From Sphingobium sp. Cam5-1 (GTDB lineage Bacteria > Pseudomonadota > Alphaproteobacteria > Sphingomonadales > Sphingomonadaceae): a DNA stretch of 64,000 bases. Where the stretch lies: positions 1,426,001 to 1,490,000 of the forward strand of contig NZ_CP065138.1 of NCBI RefSeq assembly GCF_015693305.1. The letters are read 5' to 3'. A program made the translations under genes and the position numbers. Below, piece after piece: positions 9,178-18,487 of the stretch (positions are counted from its first letter, which is position 1; each line of letters opens with the position of its first letter). The notes beneath the pieces are model-generated. The model saw nothing but the letters and a program-made list of their open reading frames with translations, made no database searches and had not been told where the DNA came from.

Positions 9178-10098
9178 ATGGGCTATCAAGGCGGACGTCG
9201 CTATGGAGACGATGGCAGGGCTCGCAGCGACTGGGATCGCGGATCCGACCGCCATCGCGGGCAGCGTGACTGGCGCGATGATCGTAGCTATCGCTACGGC
9301 ACGCGCGGCCAGTTCGGCGGTTCGGATTCCCGGCGGTCACCAGAACATTATGATCCGGAAGAGCGCGGCTTTTTCGACCGGGCGGGAGATGAGATCCGCA
9401 GCTGGTTCGGCGATGAGGAGGCCGAACGCCGCCGCGAATATGACGAATATTATAACCGCCCCTATGGCGACCCGCGCGATGAAAGCAGCCGTATAGGGTT
9501 TGCGTCGGCATCGCGCAGCAACCAGTATCTGCCAAATCGTGGCTATGCACCCTATACGGGAGAACGCAGTGGCTATGGCAGCGAAGATCATGGCAGTCGC
9601 GTACGCGCCTACGGACCCACGCATGATTATGGCGAGCATCATGACGCCAACTATTATGCGTGGCGACAAGAGCGGATGAATGAGCTGGACCGCGACTATG
9701 CTGAATATCAGCGGGAACATCGCGATCGCTTCAACAATGAGTTCGGAACCTGGCGCACGCGGCGCACCGAACAGCGCCAGGCGGTGCAACAGGTTCGCGA
9801 ACATATGGAGGTCGTCGGAAGCGACGGCGCTCATGTGGGAACGGTCGATCGGTTAAGTGGCGACCGCATCATCCTTACCAAGAATGATCAGGATGCCAGC
9901 GGCGTGCACCATTCCGTACCTTCGTCCTGGATCAGGTCGGTGGACGAACAAAGGGTGACGCTGGAAAAGACGGCCGATGAAGCGCACCATGCCTGGCGAA
10001 CCGAACGGGAGCAGAATGCTCTCTTTGGCGAAGGACGCGAACAGAGCGGATGGAACAGTGGCGGCGTCAGTGCGCGCGATACGGAACGCAACCGCTAA
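9178..10098 (+). CDS. DUF2171 domain protein with hydrophilic Arg/Asp/Tyr-rich N-terminus
   Basis: 306-aa soluble protein with no signal peptide or membrane segment. The first ~130 residues are disordered and rich in Arg, Asp, Gly and Tyr, and include the SWFGDEEAERRR motif seen in sphingomonad stress proteins. A charged helical linker (WRQERMNELDRDYAEYQ) follows, then a DUF2171/PRC-barrel-like domain at about residues 205-275 (EHMEVVGSDGAHVGTVDRLSGDRIILT). The AAGGAGAAGG ribosome site is very strong. It is monocistronic, with a palindrome upstream and a terminator downstream. Function is unknown; relatives are often annotated as general stress proteins, and a stress role here is inference. 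Confidence 0.8.
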   Translation: MGYQGGRRYGDDGRARSDWDRGSDRHRGQRDWRDDRSYRYGTRGQFGGSDSRRSPEHYDPEERGFFDRAGDEIRSWFGDEEAERRREYDEYYNRPYGDPRDESSRIGFASASRSNQYLPNRGYAPYTGERSGYGSEDHGSRVRAYGPTHDYGEHHDANYYAWRQERMNELDRDYAEYQREHRDRFNNEFGTWRTRRTEQRQAVQQVREHMEVVGSDGAHVGTVDRLSGDRIILTKNDQDASGVHHSVPSSWIRSVDEQRVTLEKTADEAHHAWRTEREQNALFGEGREQSGWNSGGVSARDTERNR

Positions 10099-10117
10099 TC
10101 AAATATAAACAGGCAAG

Positions 10118-10143
10118 GGGTCCGGCAGACGTCCGGACCCTTT
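10118..10143 (+). terminator. Rho-independent terminator of the DUF2171 gene
   Basis: GGGTCCGG and CCGGACCC arms with a seven-base loop, followed by TTTGCTT, starting 19 bases after the stop codon. Confidence 0.75.
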
Positions 10144-10289
10144 GCTTGTCCGATCCCTATCCCCCGCGGCGGCGAGCCGATCCCACCTTCAATGCTTCCG
10201 GCATGAAGGGAGGATGAGCTCGATCAAGCCCTTGCCCTTGGGCCTCAAGCAATGCCAGAGCGCAACTGCACGCGTTACGAGGCCCGTCC

Positions 10290-10628
10290 ATGCCAACCAT
10301 ATTGCTGCTGGTCATCTCCAATCTCTTCATGACCATAGCTTGGTACTGGCATTTGAAGGGCGGAATGGGAAAGCCGATCCTGCTGGTCATCCTGATCAGT
10401 TGGGGCATCGCGCTCGTCGAATATTGTTTCGCCGTACCCGCAAATCGCATTGGGTTTGCCAGCGGCTGGAGCCCGGGTCAGTTAAAGATCGCGCAGGAAG
10501 CGATCGCCCTGATCGTCTTCGGCGGCTTTATGGTGACCGTTTTGGGTGAACCACTCCATTGGCGCCACGCGGCAGCCTTCCTATGCATAGTGGCGGCGGT
10601 CGGCTTTCTGTTCGCAGGGCGATCCTAA
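10290..10628 (+). CDS. DUF486 / DMT-type small membrane protein
   Basis: 112-aa protein with four predicted membrane helices, recognised as DUF486 (drug/metabolite transporter-like) from [32 protein letters not shown] and a hydrophobic C-terminal helix. Substrate is unknown. It ends by overlapping the queA stop on the other strand by four bases (10625-10628), so the two genes converge without a spacer. No strong ribosome site stands out, but start position and length match the family. Confidence 0.85.
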   Translation: MPTILLLVISNLFMTIAWYWHLKGGMGKPILLVILISWGIALVEYCFAVPANRIGFASGWSPGQLKIAQEAIALIVFGGFMVTVLGEPLHWRHAAAFLCIVAAVGFLFAGRS

Positions 10629-11671
10629 AGCGGATTTGCGAGCTGAGGCAGAAGAAGCGACGAGTCTCCATAGGAGTAAAAGCGGTATCCGCTTTCTATC
10701 GCATGAGCATAAGCCGCCTGCATGCGTTCCCGCCCCATCAAGGCGCTTACCAGCATAAACAAGGTCGATCTCGGCAGATGGAAGTTGGTCATTAGCCCAT
10801 CCACGGCGCGGAAGCGGTAGCCCGGCGTGATGAAAATGCGGGTCTCATCCGCGAACGGACGGATCACTCCATCCTCCCCGCAGGCGCTCTCAAGCAGGCG
10901 CAGGCTGGTCGTGCCCACGGCTATAAGGCGACCGCCAGCTTGGCGCGCGGCGTTCAGCCGGTCGGCAGCGGCTTGCTCGATCCGGCCCCACTCCGCATGC
11001 ATACGATGATCATCGGTATCCTCCGCCTTCACAGGCAGAAACGTACCGGCCCCCACATGAAGCGTCAGCGTTTCCGACATGACACCGGCCTCACTGAGTG
11101 CCGACATCAGCGCGGGCGTAAAATGCAAAGCCGCCGTCGGAGCCGCCACCGCCCCGTCCTCGCGAGCGAACATGGTCTGATAGTCACTGCGGTCGCGGGC
11201 GTCCGTAGGCCGCTTGCTGGCGATATAAGGCGGCAATGGCATGCGCCCCGCCCGCTCCAGCAGCACCTCGACAGGCTCATCCCCCTCGAAGGTCAGCGTC
11301 ACCCCGCCTTCGTCATCACGCGCGCCCGCCAGAGCCGTGACGCCTGCACCGAAATCTATCTGGTCCCCCTCGCGCACCCGCTTGGCATTGCGAAGGAACG
11401 CCTGCCATTGCCGCAGGCCAAGACGCTTGTGGAGCGTGGCGCCGATCTTCGCCTGACCGCGAATGCCCTCCAACTGAGCGGGGATGACCTTGGTATCGTT
11501 AAACACCAACACATCACCGGCGCGCAGCAAGGCAGGCAAATCCCGAACGGTACGATCTTCGAAAGGCTTTTCGCCATCGACCAACAGCAGGCGCGCCGCA
11601 TCGCGTGGCGACGCGGGCCTTAGCGCGATGCTTTCAGCCGGCAGTTCGAAATCGAAAAGATCTACGCGCAT
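10625..11671 (-). CDS. queA: tRNA preQ1(34) S-adenosylmethionine ribosyltransferase-isomerase
   Basis: Transfers and isomerises the ribosyl part of SAM onto preQ1 at the tRNA wobble position, forming epoxyqueuosine. The 348-aa protein has the family start ([19 protein letters not shown]), [16 protein letters not shown] [13 protein letters not shown], the GAGTFLPVK segment, and [21 protein letters not shown] near the C-terminus. It is the last gene of a minus-strand group (xseB-ispA-coaD-PPIase-queA). A strong 12-bp hairpin lies 27 bases upstream. Its usual partner tgt is not in the window on this side. Confidence 0.96.
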   Translation of the reverse strand: MRVDLFDFELPAESIALRPASPRDAARLLLVDGEKPFEDRTVRDLPALLRAGDVLVFNDTKVIPAQLEGIRGQAKIGATLHKRLGLRQWQAFLRNAKRVREGDQIDFGAGVTALAGARDDEGGVTLTFEGDEPVEVLLERAGRMPLPPYIASKRPTDARDRSDYQTMFAREDGAVAAPTAALHFTPALMSALSEAGVMSETLTLHVGAGTFLPVKAEDTDDHRMHAEWGRIEQAAADRLNAARQAGGRLIAVGTTSLRLLESACGEDGVIRPFADETRIFITPGYRFRAVDGLMTNFHLPRSTLFMLVSALMGRERMQAAYAHAIESGYRFYSYGDSSLLLPQLANPL

Positions 11672-11697
11672 GCGGGCGCTGTCCTCAAGACACGGCC

Positions 11698-11724
11698 ATC
11701 ATGCCGATGCGACATCGGCATGAT
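11698..11724. repeat. 12-bp-arm hairpin between the PPIase gene and queA
   Basis: ATCATGCCGATG and CATCGGCATGAT are perfect inverted arms with a three-base loop. No T-run follows on the minus strand, so it is not a normal terminator. It may be a transcript-processing or stability hairpin between the two cotranscribed genes. Confidence 0.6.
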
Positions 11725-11741
11725 CCACTTCAAGTTGCGAC

Positions 11742-12500
11742 TTACCGCTTCTTCTGTGAGGAGGCTTTCTTCACCGGTGCGGGTGCAGGCGCGATAATGG
11801 AAGGCGCGGGCGGCGTTGGAAGCGCCATGACCGGCGGCTTGCCGTCGCTTTCAATCGATGCCTGCAGGATCGTGGTCGGATTTGCGGGCGGCTCGCCCGG
11901 CGCGATGGCGTCGACATATTGCATGCCCTCAATCACGCGGCCGAACACCGTATATTTCTTGTCCAGCTGCATGCGGGGCAGGAACAGGATGAAGAACTGG
12001 CTGTTGGCGCTATTCTCATCCTGCGCGCGGGCCATCGACACTGTGCCGCGAAGATGCGGCATCGGGTTGAATTCGGCCTGCAGGTCGGGGAGCGACGATC
12101 CGCCGGTTCCGTCATTCTTCGGATCGCCGCCTTGCGCCATGAAACCGGGGATCACACGATGGAATTTCAGGCCGTTGTAAAAGCCCTGCCGCGTCAGCTG
12201 CTTGATGCGTTCGACATGCTGGGGAGCGATGTCGGGACGCAGCTGGATGCGGACACGACCGCCACTCGACAGGTCGAGATCCCAGACGTCCTGCGGGTCC
12301 ACCGGAACCGACGCAGGCGGCAGTTTCGCGCTAGGATCCTGTCCCATCGACTTGGCATTCTGCTCCGCCCGCGCGGCAGCCTCCGCCCTTTTTGCCTCTT
12401 CGGCATTAGCGCCTCCGCCACCCTGGGCCAGCGCCACGCCGCCCGACGCATAGAGAGCGATAGTGATCGCCACGGTCTTGAACGCCGAACTGAACCGCAT
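11742..12500 (-). CDS. Exported cyclophilin-type peptidyl-prolyl isomerase
   Basis: Periplasmic proline isomerase of the cyclophilin fold. From the ATG at 12500 (with GGGAAAG upstream) the 252-aa product has a signal peptide (RFSSAFKTVAITIALYASGG, cleaved near ALAQG), a Gly/Ala-rich spacer, and a cyclophilin domain from about residue 70 with GLKFHRVIPGFMAQGGDP, NSANSQFFI and KYTVFGRVIEGM. The C-terminal tail is rich in Pro, Ala and Lys and ends SSQKKR. The frame is open further upstream to 12737, but that part overlaps coaD and lacks a signal peptide. It is cotranscribed with coaD upstream. Confidence 0.93.
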   Translation of the reverse strand: MRFSSAFKTVAITIALYASGGVALAQGGGGANAEEAKRAEAAARAEQNAKSMGQDPSAKLPPASVPVDPQDVWDLDLSSGGRVRIQLRPDIAPQHVERIKQLTRQGFYNGLKFHRVIPGFMAQGGDPKNDGTGGSSLPDLQAEFNPMPHLRGTVSMARAQDENSANSQFFILFLPRMQLDKKYTVFGRVIEGMQYVDAIAPGEPPANPTTILQASIESDGKPPVMALPTPPAPSIIAPAPAPVKKASSQKKR

Positions 12501-12594
12501 GGATGAGCTTTCCCTAATATCTAAAGCCTGGTGGCGAAGCTGCTCTGATAACGCGCTCTTCGCGATTGGCAACTGAACGAAGGCTGAGCAGCCC

Positions 12595-13107
12595 TTATTG
12601 ATCGCCCTTCTTTCCAATCTCGCCGACCCGGGCCACCACCTGCTGGCATGTCGCGGGGCTGACGAACTTGTGGATCGGACCGCCGTAAAGCGCGATTTCC
12701 TTGACCAGCCGCGATGCGATCGGCTGAAGGGAGACATCGGCCATGAGGAAGACCGTTTCGACGCGAGGGTTTATCTGCTGGTTCATTCCCGCCATCTGAT
12801 ATTCATATTCGAAGTCGGCAACGGCGCGCAGGCCGCGGATGATGACGCTGGCACCCTGCGATTCGGCGAAGTCCATCAGCAATGAATTAAAGCCAGTGAC
12901 CACAATCTCCGTGTCGATGTCAGCGCATTCGCGGCGCACCATCTCCAGCCGCTCTTCATCGGAGAACATGGGCGATTTGGAAATGTTGGTGGTGACGCCG
13001 ATCACCAGCTTGTCGACCAGCTTGGCCCCTCGGCGAATAATGTCCATGTGACCCAAAGTGATCGGGTCGAACGTGCCGGGATAGACCCCCACCCGCTGCC
13101 TGCTCAT
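12595..13107 (-). CDS. coaD: Phosphopantetheine adenylyltransferase
   Basis: Fourth step of CoA synthesis: 4'-phosphopantetheine plus ATP gives dephospho-CoA. The 170-aa protein has the nucleotidyltransferase signature TLGH at residues 17-20 after GVYPGTFDPI, then the RGLRAVADFEYEYQMAGMN segment and the C-terminal SRLVKEIALYGG, all typical of CoaD. It lies three bases downstream of ispA and 94 bases upstream of the PPIase gene in the same direction. Confidence 0.96.
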   Translation of the reverse strand: MSRQRVGVYPGTFDPITLGHMDIIRRGAKLVDKLVIGVTTNISKSPMFSDEERLEMVRRECADIDTEIVVTGFNSLLMDFAESQGASVIIRGLRAVADFEYEYQMAGMNQQINPRVETVFLMADVSLQPIASRLVKEIALYGGPIHKFVSPATCQQVVARVGEIGKKGDQ

Positions 13108-13110
13108 GCC

Positions 13111-14034
13111 TTACCGGTCCCTTTCCACGATATAGTCTGCGATTGCTCGCAGCAGATCGGCCTCCCCGCCGAAACCATGAAGATGCGCCTTGGCCTGATC
13201 CACCAGCAAACGCGCCTGCTCACGCGCGCGCTCCACGCCCAGCAGCGAGACAAAGGTTTCCTTGCCCGCCGCCGCATCCTTACCCAGCGCCTTGCCCGCC
13301 AGATCGGCGTCACCTTCGACGTCCAGCAGATCGTCGGCAATCTGGAACGCCAGGCCGATGTCGCGCGCATAGCCGTGGAGGCTGGTGCGAGCATCGGCCG
13401 GAATGCGTGCCATGATCGCCGCCGCGTCCACACAAAATGCAATGAGCGCCCCGGTCTTAAGCTGTTGAAGGCGCGTTACGGTGACAAGGTCGAAGCTGGT
13501 GCCTTCCGCCTCCAGATCCATCATCTGTCCGCCCGCCATGCCTGCGGGACCGCTGGACAGCGCCAGCGCCTTTACCAGCTCCACCCGGACGAACGGATCA
13601 GGATGAGTCTCTTCATCCGCCAATATTTCGAAGGCCAGATCGTGAAGACAGTCCCCGGCCAGGATCGCCGTCGCCTCATCAAAAGCCTTGTGGATCGTCG
13701 GCTTACCCCGGCGCATGTCATCATCATCCATCGCCGGAAGGTCGTCATGCACCAGCGAATAGACATGGATGCATTCGACAGCCAGCCCGACGCGAAGCAG
13801 CGAATCCTGGGAGATATTGAACAACTCGCCCGCCGCCTGCACCAACAAGGGACGCAATCTCTTGCCGCCGCCTATGGCCGCATGGCGCATGGCCTCATAA
13901 AGGCGCGCGCGCGGATCATCGGGAACGGTCAGCAACAGTTCGAACGCGCGATCAATGTCCGCGGCGACGGCAGCCGCACGGGTGGTCACCACCTCTGAAC
14001 CGGAGGTCTGCCCCTCCATGGCCGCGGCGCTCAA
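13111..14034 (-). CDS. ispA: Farnesyl/geranyl diphosphate synthase (polyprenyl synthetase)
   Basis: Condenses isopentenyl diphosphate with allylic diphosphates. It has the first aspartate-rich motif DDLPAMD at residues 97-103, the second DDLLD near residue 233, and GGGKRLRPLL near residue 55. Length is 307 aa from TTG at 14034, which overlaps the xseB stop as TTGA; an ATG at 14019 would give 302 aa and is equally possible. The xseB-ispA pair is common in proteobacteria, where dxs often follows; here coaD follows instead. Product chain length cannot be read from the sequence. Confidence 0.92.
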   Translation of the reverse strand: MSAAAMEGQTSGSEVVTTRAAAVAADIDRAFELLLTVPDDPRARLYEAMRHAAIGGGKRLRPLLVQAAGELFNISQDSLLRVGLAVECIHVYSLVHDDLPAMDDDDMRRGKPTIHKAFDEATAILAGDCLHDLAFEILADEETHPDPFVRVELVKALALSSGPAGMAGGQMMDLEAEGTSFDLVTVTRLQQLKTGALIAFCVDAAAIMARIPADARTSLHGYARDIGLAFQIADDLLDVEGDADLAGKALGKDAAAGKETFVSLLGVERAREQARLLVDQAKAHLHGFGGEADLLRAIADYIVERDR

Positions 14035-14291
14035 TCCGCGCCGAAAGGCTGGGCGCCCGTGACGGCGCCGCTGGGATCGATGGTCAATTTCTGAATGCGA
14101 GCCTCTGCCGCCTGCAGGCGTTCAAGGCAGCGCTTGCGCAGTTCTTCACCCTGAGCATAGAGCGAGATCGACTCGTCGAGCGGCACATCACCGCTTTCCA
14201 GCCGACGAACGATCGACTCCAGCGCCCGCAGCGCATCCTCAAACGACAATTGGGACAAATCGCCCGGCTCTGTCTTGCTGTCTTCGGCCAT
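14031..14291 (-). CDS. xseB: Exodeoxyribonuclease VII small subunit
   Basis: 86-aa helical subunit of exonuclease VII, which degrades single-stranded DNA. The core is LSFEDALRALESIVRRLESG, then VPLDESISLYAQGEELRKRC, the XseB signature. It is the first gene of the group leading to ispA and overlaps it by four bases. xseA is not in the window. Confidence 0.94.
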   Translation of the reverse strand: MAEDSKTEPGDLSQLSFEDALRALESIVRRLESGDVPLDESISLYAQGEELRKRCLERLQAAEARIQKLTIDPSGAVTGAQPFGAD

Positions 14292-14460
14292 GACCCTGCA
14301 TTGGCGGGCACCGGTGGCCGGGTCAAGCCTGCACCACGCCGCAAGGCAGATTCCGGGCCTGCTTGTAACAAAAGTGTCATCGAATCTCGCACAAAGCTGG
14401 AGGGATTTTGGCAGTTTTGCGTTGACGCTCGCGCAAGCAAGTGCACATAGAAGGACCGCT

Positions 14461-14844
14461 ATGAAATATTATCTCCCCCTGATTTCCGCCGTTGCTCTCA
14501 GCTTGCTCTCCGCTTGCAACAATAATGATGAACCCGAAGTCGTCGGCGGCCCCGCCGATCCGATGGCTCAACAGCTCGCGAATGCCGCACCTGTCGAACT
14601 GCCCCCTTCGGTGAAGGTCAGCCGCCAATATCGCTGCAAGGATAACAGCCTCATCTTCATCGACTTCCTGAGCGACGACAAGACCGCGAACCTGCGCACT
14701 GAAAAGAACGGCGCACCGACAAAGCTCGTCGCCCCCGAAGCTGGCAAGCCCTTCACGGCCGAAGGCGGCTATTCGGTCGATGGCAGCGGCAAGCAGATCA
14801 CCGCCACCCTTCCGGGCAAAAGCGGCCTTAGCTGCAAAGCCTGA
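14461..14844 (+). CDS. MliC-like lipoprotein (C-type lysozyme inhibitor family)
   Basis: 127-aa lipoprotein with a signal peptide ending in the lipobox LSAC and lipidated Cys19. After an acidic linker, the C-terminal ~75 residues resemble the MliC/PliC domain: RQYRCKDNSLIFIDFLSDD, LRTEKNGAPTKLV, GGYSVDGSGKQITATLPGK and a closing SCKA, with two cysteines that would form the family disulfide. Members inhibit lysozyme at the cell surface. Similarity is judged by eye, so the inhibitor role is moderate. The ATG at 14461 was chosen because it begins the signal peptide; the frame is open upstream. A terminator follows. Confidence 0.72.
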   Translation: MKYYLPLISAVALSLLSACNNNDEPEVVGGPADPMAQQLANAAPVELPPSVKVSRQYRCKDNSLIFIDFLSDDKTANLRTEKNGAPTKLVAPEAGKPFTAEGGYSVDGSGKQITATLPGKSGLSCKA

Positions 14845-14866
14845 TCAACATTTCCATGTCTTTCAC

Positions 14867-14896
14867 AGGCCGGGCTCAACTGCCCGGCCTTTTTTA
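14867..14896 (+). terminator. Rho-independent terminator, lipoprotein gene
   Basis: AGGCCGGGC and GCCCGGCCT arms with a six-base loop and a run of six T, 23 bases after the stop. Its 3' end runs into the last codons of the opposite-strand DUF805 gene. Confidence 0.85.
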
Positions 14897-15337
14897 TTTT
14901 CCTATCCTGCCGACCAGTTCGGGTTCACCAACCTCGACGGGGTCGGGACCAAAGCGGTTGGGACCGCGCGTCCCGCTCATGATGAAGAAGACCAGCAAAA
15001 CCAGGCTTCCGATCAGCGGGAAGAAAATGATCAGCAGCCAAAATCCGCTCCGGTCCGTGTCGTGCAGCCGCCGCACCGCTACTGCGAGCCAGGGGATCAG
15101 GATAGCAAGGCCGAACAGGCCGGTGAGCGGCCCTCCCCGCGTGTGATAGCCGGTACTGAACGACCAGGGACCCCGGCGCACCCAATGTTCTGTGGTGCTT
15201 AGGCCCAGCAGTCCTTCGACAATGCCGACCGCGATGAAGCAAAGCAGAAGGAAGAGGATGAACATCCAATATTCCTTTGGCCGCGCACGGCCAGAAAAAC
15301 GAGCGTAGCGACGCAGCGGCAACAACATCCATTCCAT
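14894..15337 (-). CDS. DUF805 membrane protein
   Basis: 147-aa inner-membrane protein of the DUF805 (YhaH-like) family: MEWMLLPLRRYARFSGRARP with KEYWMFILF, then hydrophobic segments at about residues 25-45, 70-90 and 105-125, with the conserved AVAVRRLHDTDRSGFWLLI. Function is unknown in the family. The ATG at 15337 has GGAGGGG just upstream and matches family starts, so the longer frame to 15370 is not used. The gene is divergent from purL across about 107 bases. Confidence 0.88.
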   Translation of the reverse strand: MEWMLLPLRRYARFSGRARPKEYWMFILFLLLCFIAVGIVEGLLGLSTTEHWVRRGPWSFSTGYHTRGGPLTGLFGLAILIPWLAVAVRRLHDTDRSGFWLLIIFFPLIGSLVLLVFFIMSGTRGPNRFGPDPVEVGEPELVGRIGK

Positions 15338-15444
15338 ATTTCCCCTCCTCCGATCAGTGTTCCAACGCATATAAATAGCATGTTTTCCCGACTTGGGCTG
15401 GCCAAGGATTGTCTATCCGCCCCTCCCCGGCTAAAGGCGCGCTC

Positions 15445-17622
15445 ATGTCGACCGCAGCCACTCAAATCACCCCGGAAATCGTCGCCGAACATGGCCTTTC
15501 GCCGGAAGAATATGACCGCGTTCTGAACGCCCTCGGCCGTGAGCCGAATCTGACGGAACTGGGCATCTTCTCGGTCATGTGGTCGGAGCATTGCTCCTAC
15601 AAGTCGAGCCGCATCCACCTGAAGAAGCTGCCCACCGAAGGCCCGCAAGTCATCTGCGGTCCCGGTGAGAATGCGGGCGTCGTCGATATCGGCGATGGGC
15701 AGGCGGCGATCTTCAAGATGGAGAGCCACAATCACCCGTCCTACATCGAACCCTATCAGGGCGCGGCGACTGGGGTCGGCGGTATCCTGCGCGACGTCTT
15801 CACCATGGGCGCGCGTCCAGTCGCGAACATGAATGCGCTGCGCTTTGGCCGTCCCGATCATCCGAAGATGAAGCATCTCATCAGCGGCGTCGTCCATGGC
15901 ATCGGCGGCTACGGCAATTGCGTTGGCGTCCCGACGGTGGGCGGCGAAGTAAATTTCCACCCGGCCTATGATGGCAACATCCTGGTCAACGCAATGACCG
16001 TGGGCGTCGCGGATACCGACAAGATCTTTTATTCGGCTGCTTCGGGCATCGGCAACCCGATCGTCTATGTGGGATCGAAGACCGGCCGCGACGGCATTCA
16101 TGGCGCGACCATGGCCTCTGCTGATTTCGGCGACGACGCCGACGCCAAGCGCCCGACCGTGCAGGTCGGCGATCCCTTTACCGAAAAGCTGCTGATCGAA
16201 GCCTGTCTTGAGCTGATGGCGTCCGACGCGATCGTCGCCATTCAGGACATGGGCGCGGCAGGCCTGACCTCCTCCTCGGTCGAAATGGCGTCCAAGGGCG
16301 GCGTCGGCATCCAGCTCAACATGGACGACGTGCCGCAGCGGGAAACCGGCATGACGGCCTATGAAATGATGCTGTCGGAGAGCCAGGAGCGCATGCTCAT
16401 GGTACTCCAGCCGGGCAAGGAAGCTTTCGCCGAAGCCATTTTCCGCAAGTGGGAGCTTGATTTCGCCGTGATCGGCCATGTCACCGACACGGGCCGCATG
16501 GTGCTGGTCCACAAGGGCGAGACGGTATGCGACATTCCGCTCGCGCCGCTGGCTGACGACGCGCCGCTCTATGATCGCCCGTCGATGCCCAAGGACGAAT
16601 ATAAGCTGTGGTCCAACGTCCAGCCGCTGGGCGAGATCGCCGAAAGCGCGGACATCGGCGCCGATCTCGTCAAGCTGATGGGTTCCCCCGACATTGCCAG
16701 CCGCCGCTGGATCTGGGAGCAATATGACCACATGGTCGGCGCCGACACGGTTCAGCGCCCTGGCGGGGACGCGGCAGTGGTGCGCGTCCACGGCTCGCAA
16801 AAGGGCATCGCGATCAGCACCGACTGCACCCCGCGCTATTGCTATGCCGATCCCTATGAGGGCGGAAAGCAGGCCATCGCCGAATGCTATCGCAACATCT
16901 CGGCCGTCGGCGCGACGCCGCTTGCCGTCACCAATTGCCTGAACTTCGCCAATCCGCAGCGGCCGGAAATCATGGCGCAGTTCACCGGCTGTCTGGAAGG
17001 CATGGGCGACGCCTGCCGCGCGCTCGACTTCCCCATCGTATCGGGCAACGTCTCTCTCTACAATGAATCCAAGGCGACGGGCGGCGGCTCGGCAATCCTG
17101 CCCACCCCCGCAATCGGCGGCATTGGCCTGTTGAAGAACGTCGATGTGATGGCAACCGTCGCTTTCAAGCAGGAAGGCGATGCAATCTGGCTCATCGGCG
17201 GCGAAGGCTCGCATCTCGGCCAGTCCATTTGGCTGCGGGAAATTCAGGGCCGCGAAGCTGGTGACGCGCCAAAGGTAGACTTGGCCGCCGAACGAGCCAA
17301 TGCAGAGACTGTCCGCACGTTGATCGCCCAAGGGAAGGCCAATGCCGTCCATGATATTTCGGACGGCGGCTTGCTGGTAACCGTCGCGGAAATGGCGCTG
17401 GCAGGCGGATTGGGCGCACAGCTCGACATCGCATTGAACACCGCGGCGGCCTTTGGCGAAGATCAGGGCCGCTATGTCGTAACAGCCGCGGCGGGTACGG
17501 AGATTGCCGGAGCAGTCAGGATCGGCACCGTCGGCGGCGACCGTGTGGCGGGCGTGAATCTCGCCGACCTGCGCTCTGCGCATGAGGGTTTCTTCCCCAA
17601 CCTGATGGACGCTGAACTGTAA
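15445..17622 (+). CDS. purL: Phosphoribosylformylglycinamidine synthase subunit PurL
   Basis: ATP-dependent amidotransferase step of purine synthesis, FGAR to FGAM, working with PurQ and PurS. The 725-aa small-type PurL has [35 protein letters not shown], the TVGGEVNFH segment and a C-terminal AIRS-like domain with [21 protein letters not shown]. The start at 15445 ([19 protein letters not shown]) is preferred over an in-frame ATG at 15409. purQ and purS are not adjacent. It converges on the methyltransferase downstream. Confidence 0.97.
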   Translation: MSTAATQITPEIVAEHGLSPEEYDRVLNALGREPNLTELGIFSVMWSEHCSYKSSRIHLKKLPTEGPQVICGPGENAGVVDIGDGQAAIFKMESHNHPSYIEPYQGAATGVGGILRDVFTMGARPVANMNALRFGRPDHPKMKHLISGVVHGIGGYGNCVGVPTVGGEVNFHPAYDGNILVNAMTVGVADTDKIFYSAASGIGNPIVYVGSKTGRDGIHGATMASADFGDDADAKRPTVQVGDPFTEKLLIEACLELMASDAIVAIQDMGAAGLTSSSVEMASKGGVGIQLNMDDVPQRETGMTAYEMMLSESQERMLMVLQPGKEAFAEAIFRKWELDFAVIGHVTDTGRMVLVHKGETVCDIPLAPLADDAPLYDRPSMPKDEYKLWSNVQPLGEIAESADIGADLVKLMGSPDIASRRWIWEQYDHMVGADTVQRPGGDAAVVRVHGSQKGIAISTDCTPRYCYADPYEGGKQAIAECYRNISAVGATPLAVTNCLNFANPQRPEIMAQFTGCLEGMGDACRALDFPIVSGNVSLYNESKATGGGSAILPTPAIGGIGLLKNVDVMATVAFKQEGDAIWLIGGEGSHLGQSIWLREIQGREAGDAPKVDLAAERANAETVRTLIAQGKANAVHDISDGGLLVTVAEMALAGGLGAQLDIALNTAAAFGEDQGRYVVTAAAGTEIAGAVRIGTVGGDRVAGVNLADLRSAHEGFFPNLMDAEL

Positions 17623-17660
17623 GTACCAACACACATGGCTCCTGCCCAGCAGGAGCCACG

Positions 17661-18440
17661 TCAGGCAGGCCTGGTCACCCGTCCAAACAATATCTGATAG
17701 GCATCAGCGCCCCCTCCGGCATCGAAGGCAGCCATCACTTTCTTTAACTCTTTCGGCGGAAGGGGTTTTCGGCCTTCGCTCGACACCACCGCGCCGATAC
17801 CTTTCAAATGAGAAATCAGGCCACGCGCCCCGGTGCAGCTGAGCGGACAAGTTTCATCAAAGGCGAAGGCATCCTCATATCGGCGCAGCATTGAGGACAG
17901 TTCATCGAGCGAAGGGTAATCGGGCACGCCGGGAACAAGGCCGCAAGCCTGATGAGCTGCTCGCCATTGACCAAAACTCTCCTTTCCCATGGTAGAAAAG
18001 ATCAGGCTGCCACCCGGTCTCAACAACCCCACCAGGCGAGCGATGGCCTCTTCCAGATCATCGAACCATTGAAAGGCGAGGCTCGACAGGACGAGGTCGA
18101 ACCATTCCCCCTCGAACGGCGGCGCTTCGCCATCCATGGCAAGGAAAGTCCCCGCGACGAACCCCCCTGTAGCCGTTCGAGCAAGCATTTCCGGCGAAAT
18201 GTCGGTGACCAGCAGCTCTGCCCTCGGCCAGCGCTGCTGAATATCGCGAGTCAGCAGGCCCGTGCCGCAACCGATCTCCAGGATGCGCCCCACTCCGCTG
18301 GGCTTCTGCCGCTGAGCAAGGTCGGCGACCAGCACCGCCGCCGCGCGCTGGGGGCCGGCATGATCTTCGTAATGGCCAGCCGCCGCGCCGAACGCTGCGC
18401 TTATCCGTTGCTTGCGGCCGCTGTTCATGGCTAGTCGCAT
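17661..18440 (-). CDS. SAM-dependent methyltransferase, BioC-like
   Basis: Class I methyltransferase of 259 aa. Motif I is ILEIGCGTGLLTRDI at about residues 53-67, motif II LLVTDISPEML, and LVLSSLAFQWFDD and LLRPGGSLIFSTMG follow, the same layout as BioC (malonyl-ACP methyltransferase of biotin synthesis). The C-terminal GARGLISHLKGIGAV also matches BioC-type sequences. No other bio gene is in the window, so BioC is a reasonable but unproven name. An ATG at 18428 is an alternative start. It is divergent from the DUF418 gene with a 47-base gap. Confidence 0.8.
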   Translation of the reverse strand: MRLAMNSGRKQRISAAFGAAAGHYEDHAGPQRAAAVLVADLAQRQKPSGVGRILEIGCGTGLLTRDIQQRWPRAELLVTDISPEMLARTATGGFVAGTFLAMDGEAPPFEGEWFDLVLSSLAFQWFDDLEEAIARLVGLLRPGGSLIFSTMGKESFGQWRAAHQACGLVPGVPDYPSLDELSSMLRRYEDAFAFDETCPLSCTGARGLISHLKGIGAVVSSEGRKPLPPKELKKVMAAFDAGGGADAYQILFGRVTRPA

Positions 18441-18487
18441 GACAGAGCCCCGCCGACTTTGCCAGCGTCTTTAAGGAACCTCGCCGC

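Noticed and set aside
13048..13998. 316-codon plus-strand open frame
   Set aside because: Antisense of ispA; the aspartate-rich motifs on the minus strand settle the coding strand.
15199..17634. 811-codon minus-strand open frame
   Set aside because: It is the antisense of purL and reflects GC-rich codon structure. The His/Asp/Arg-rich translation matches no family.
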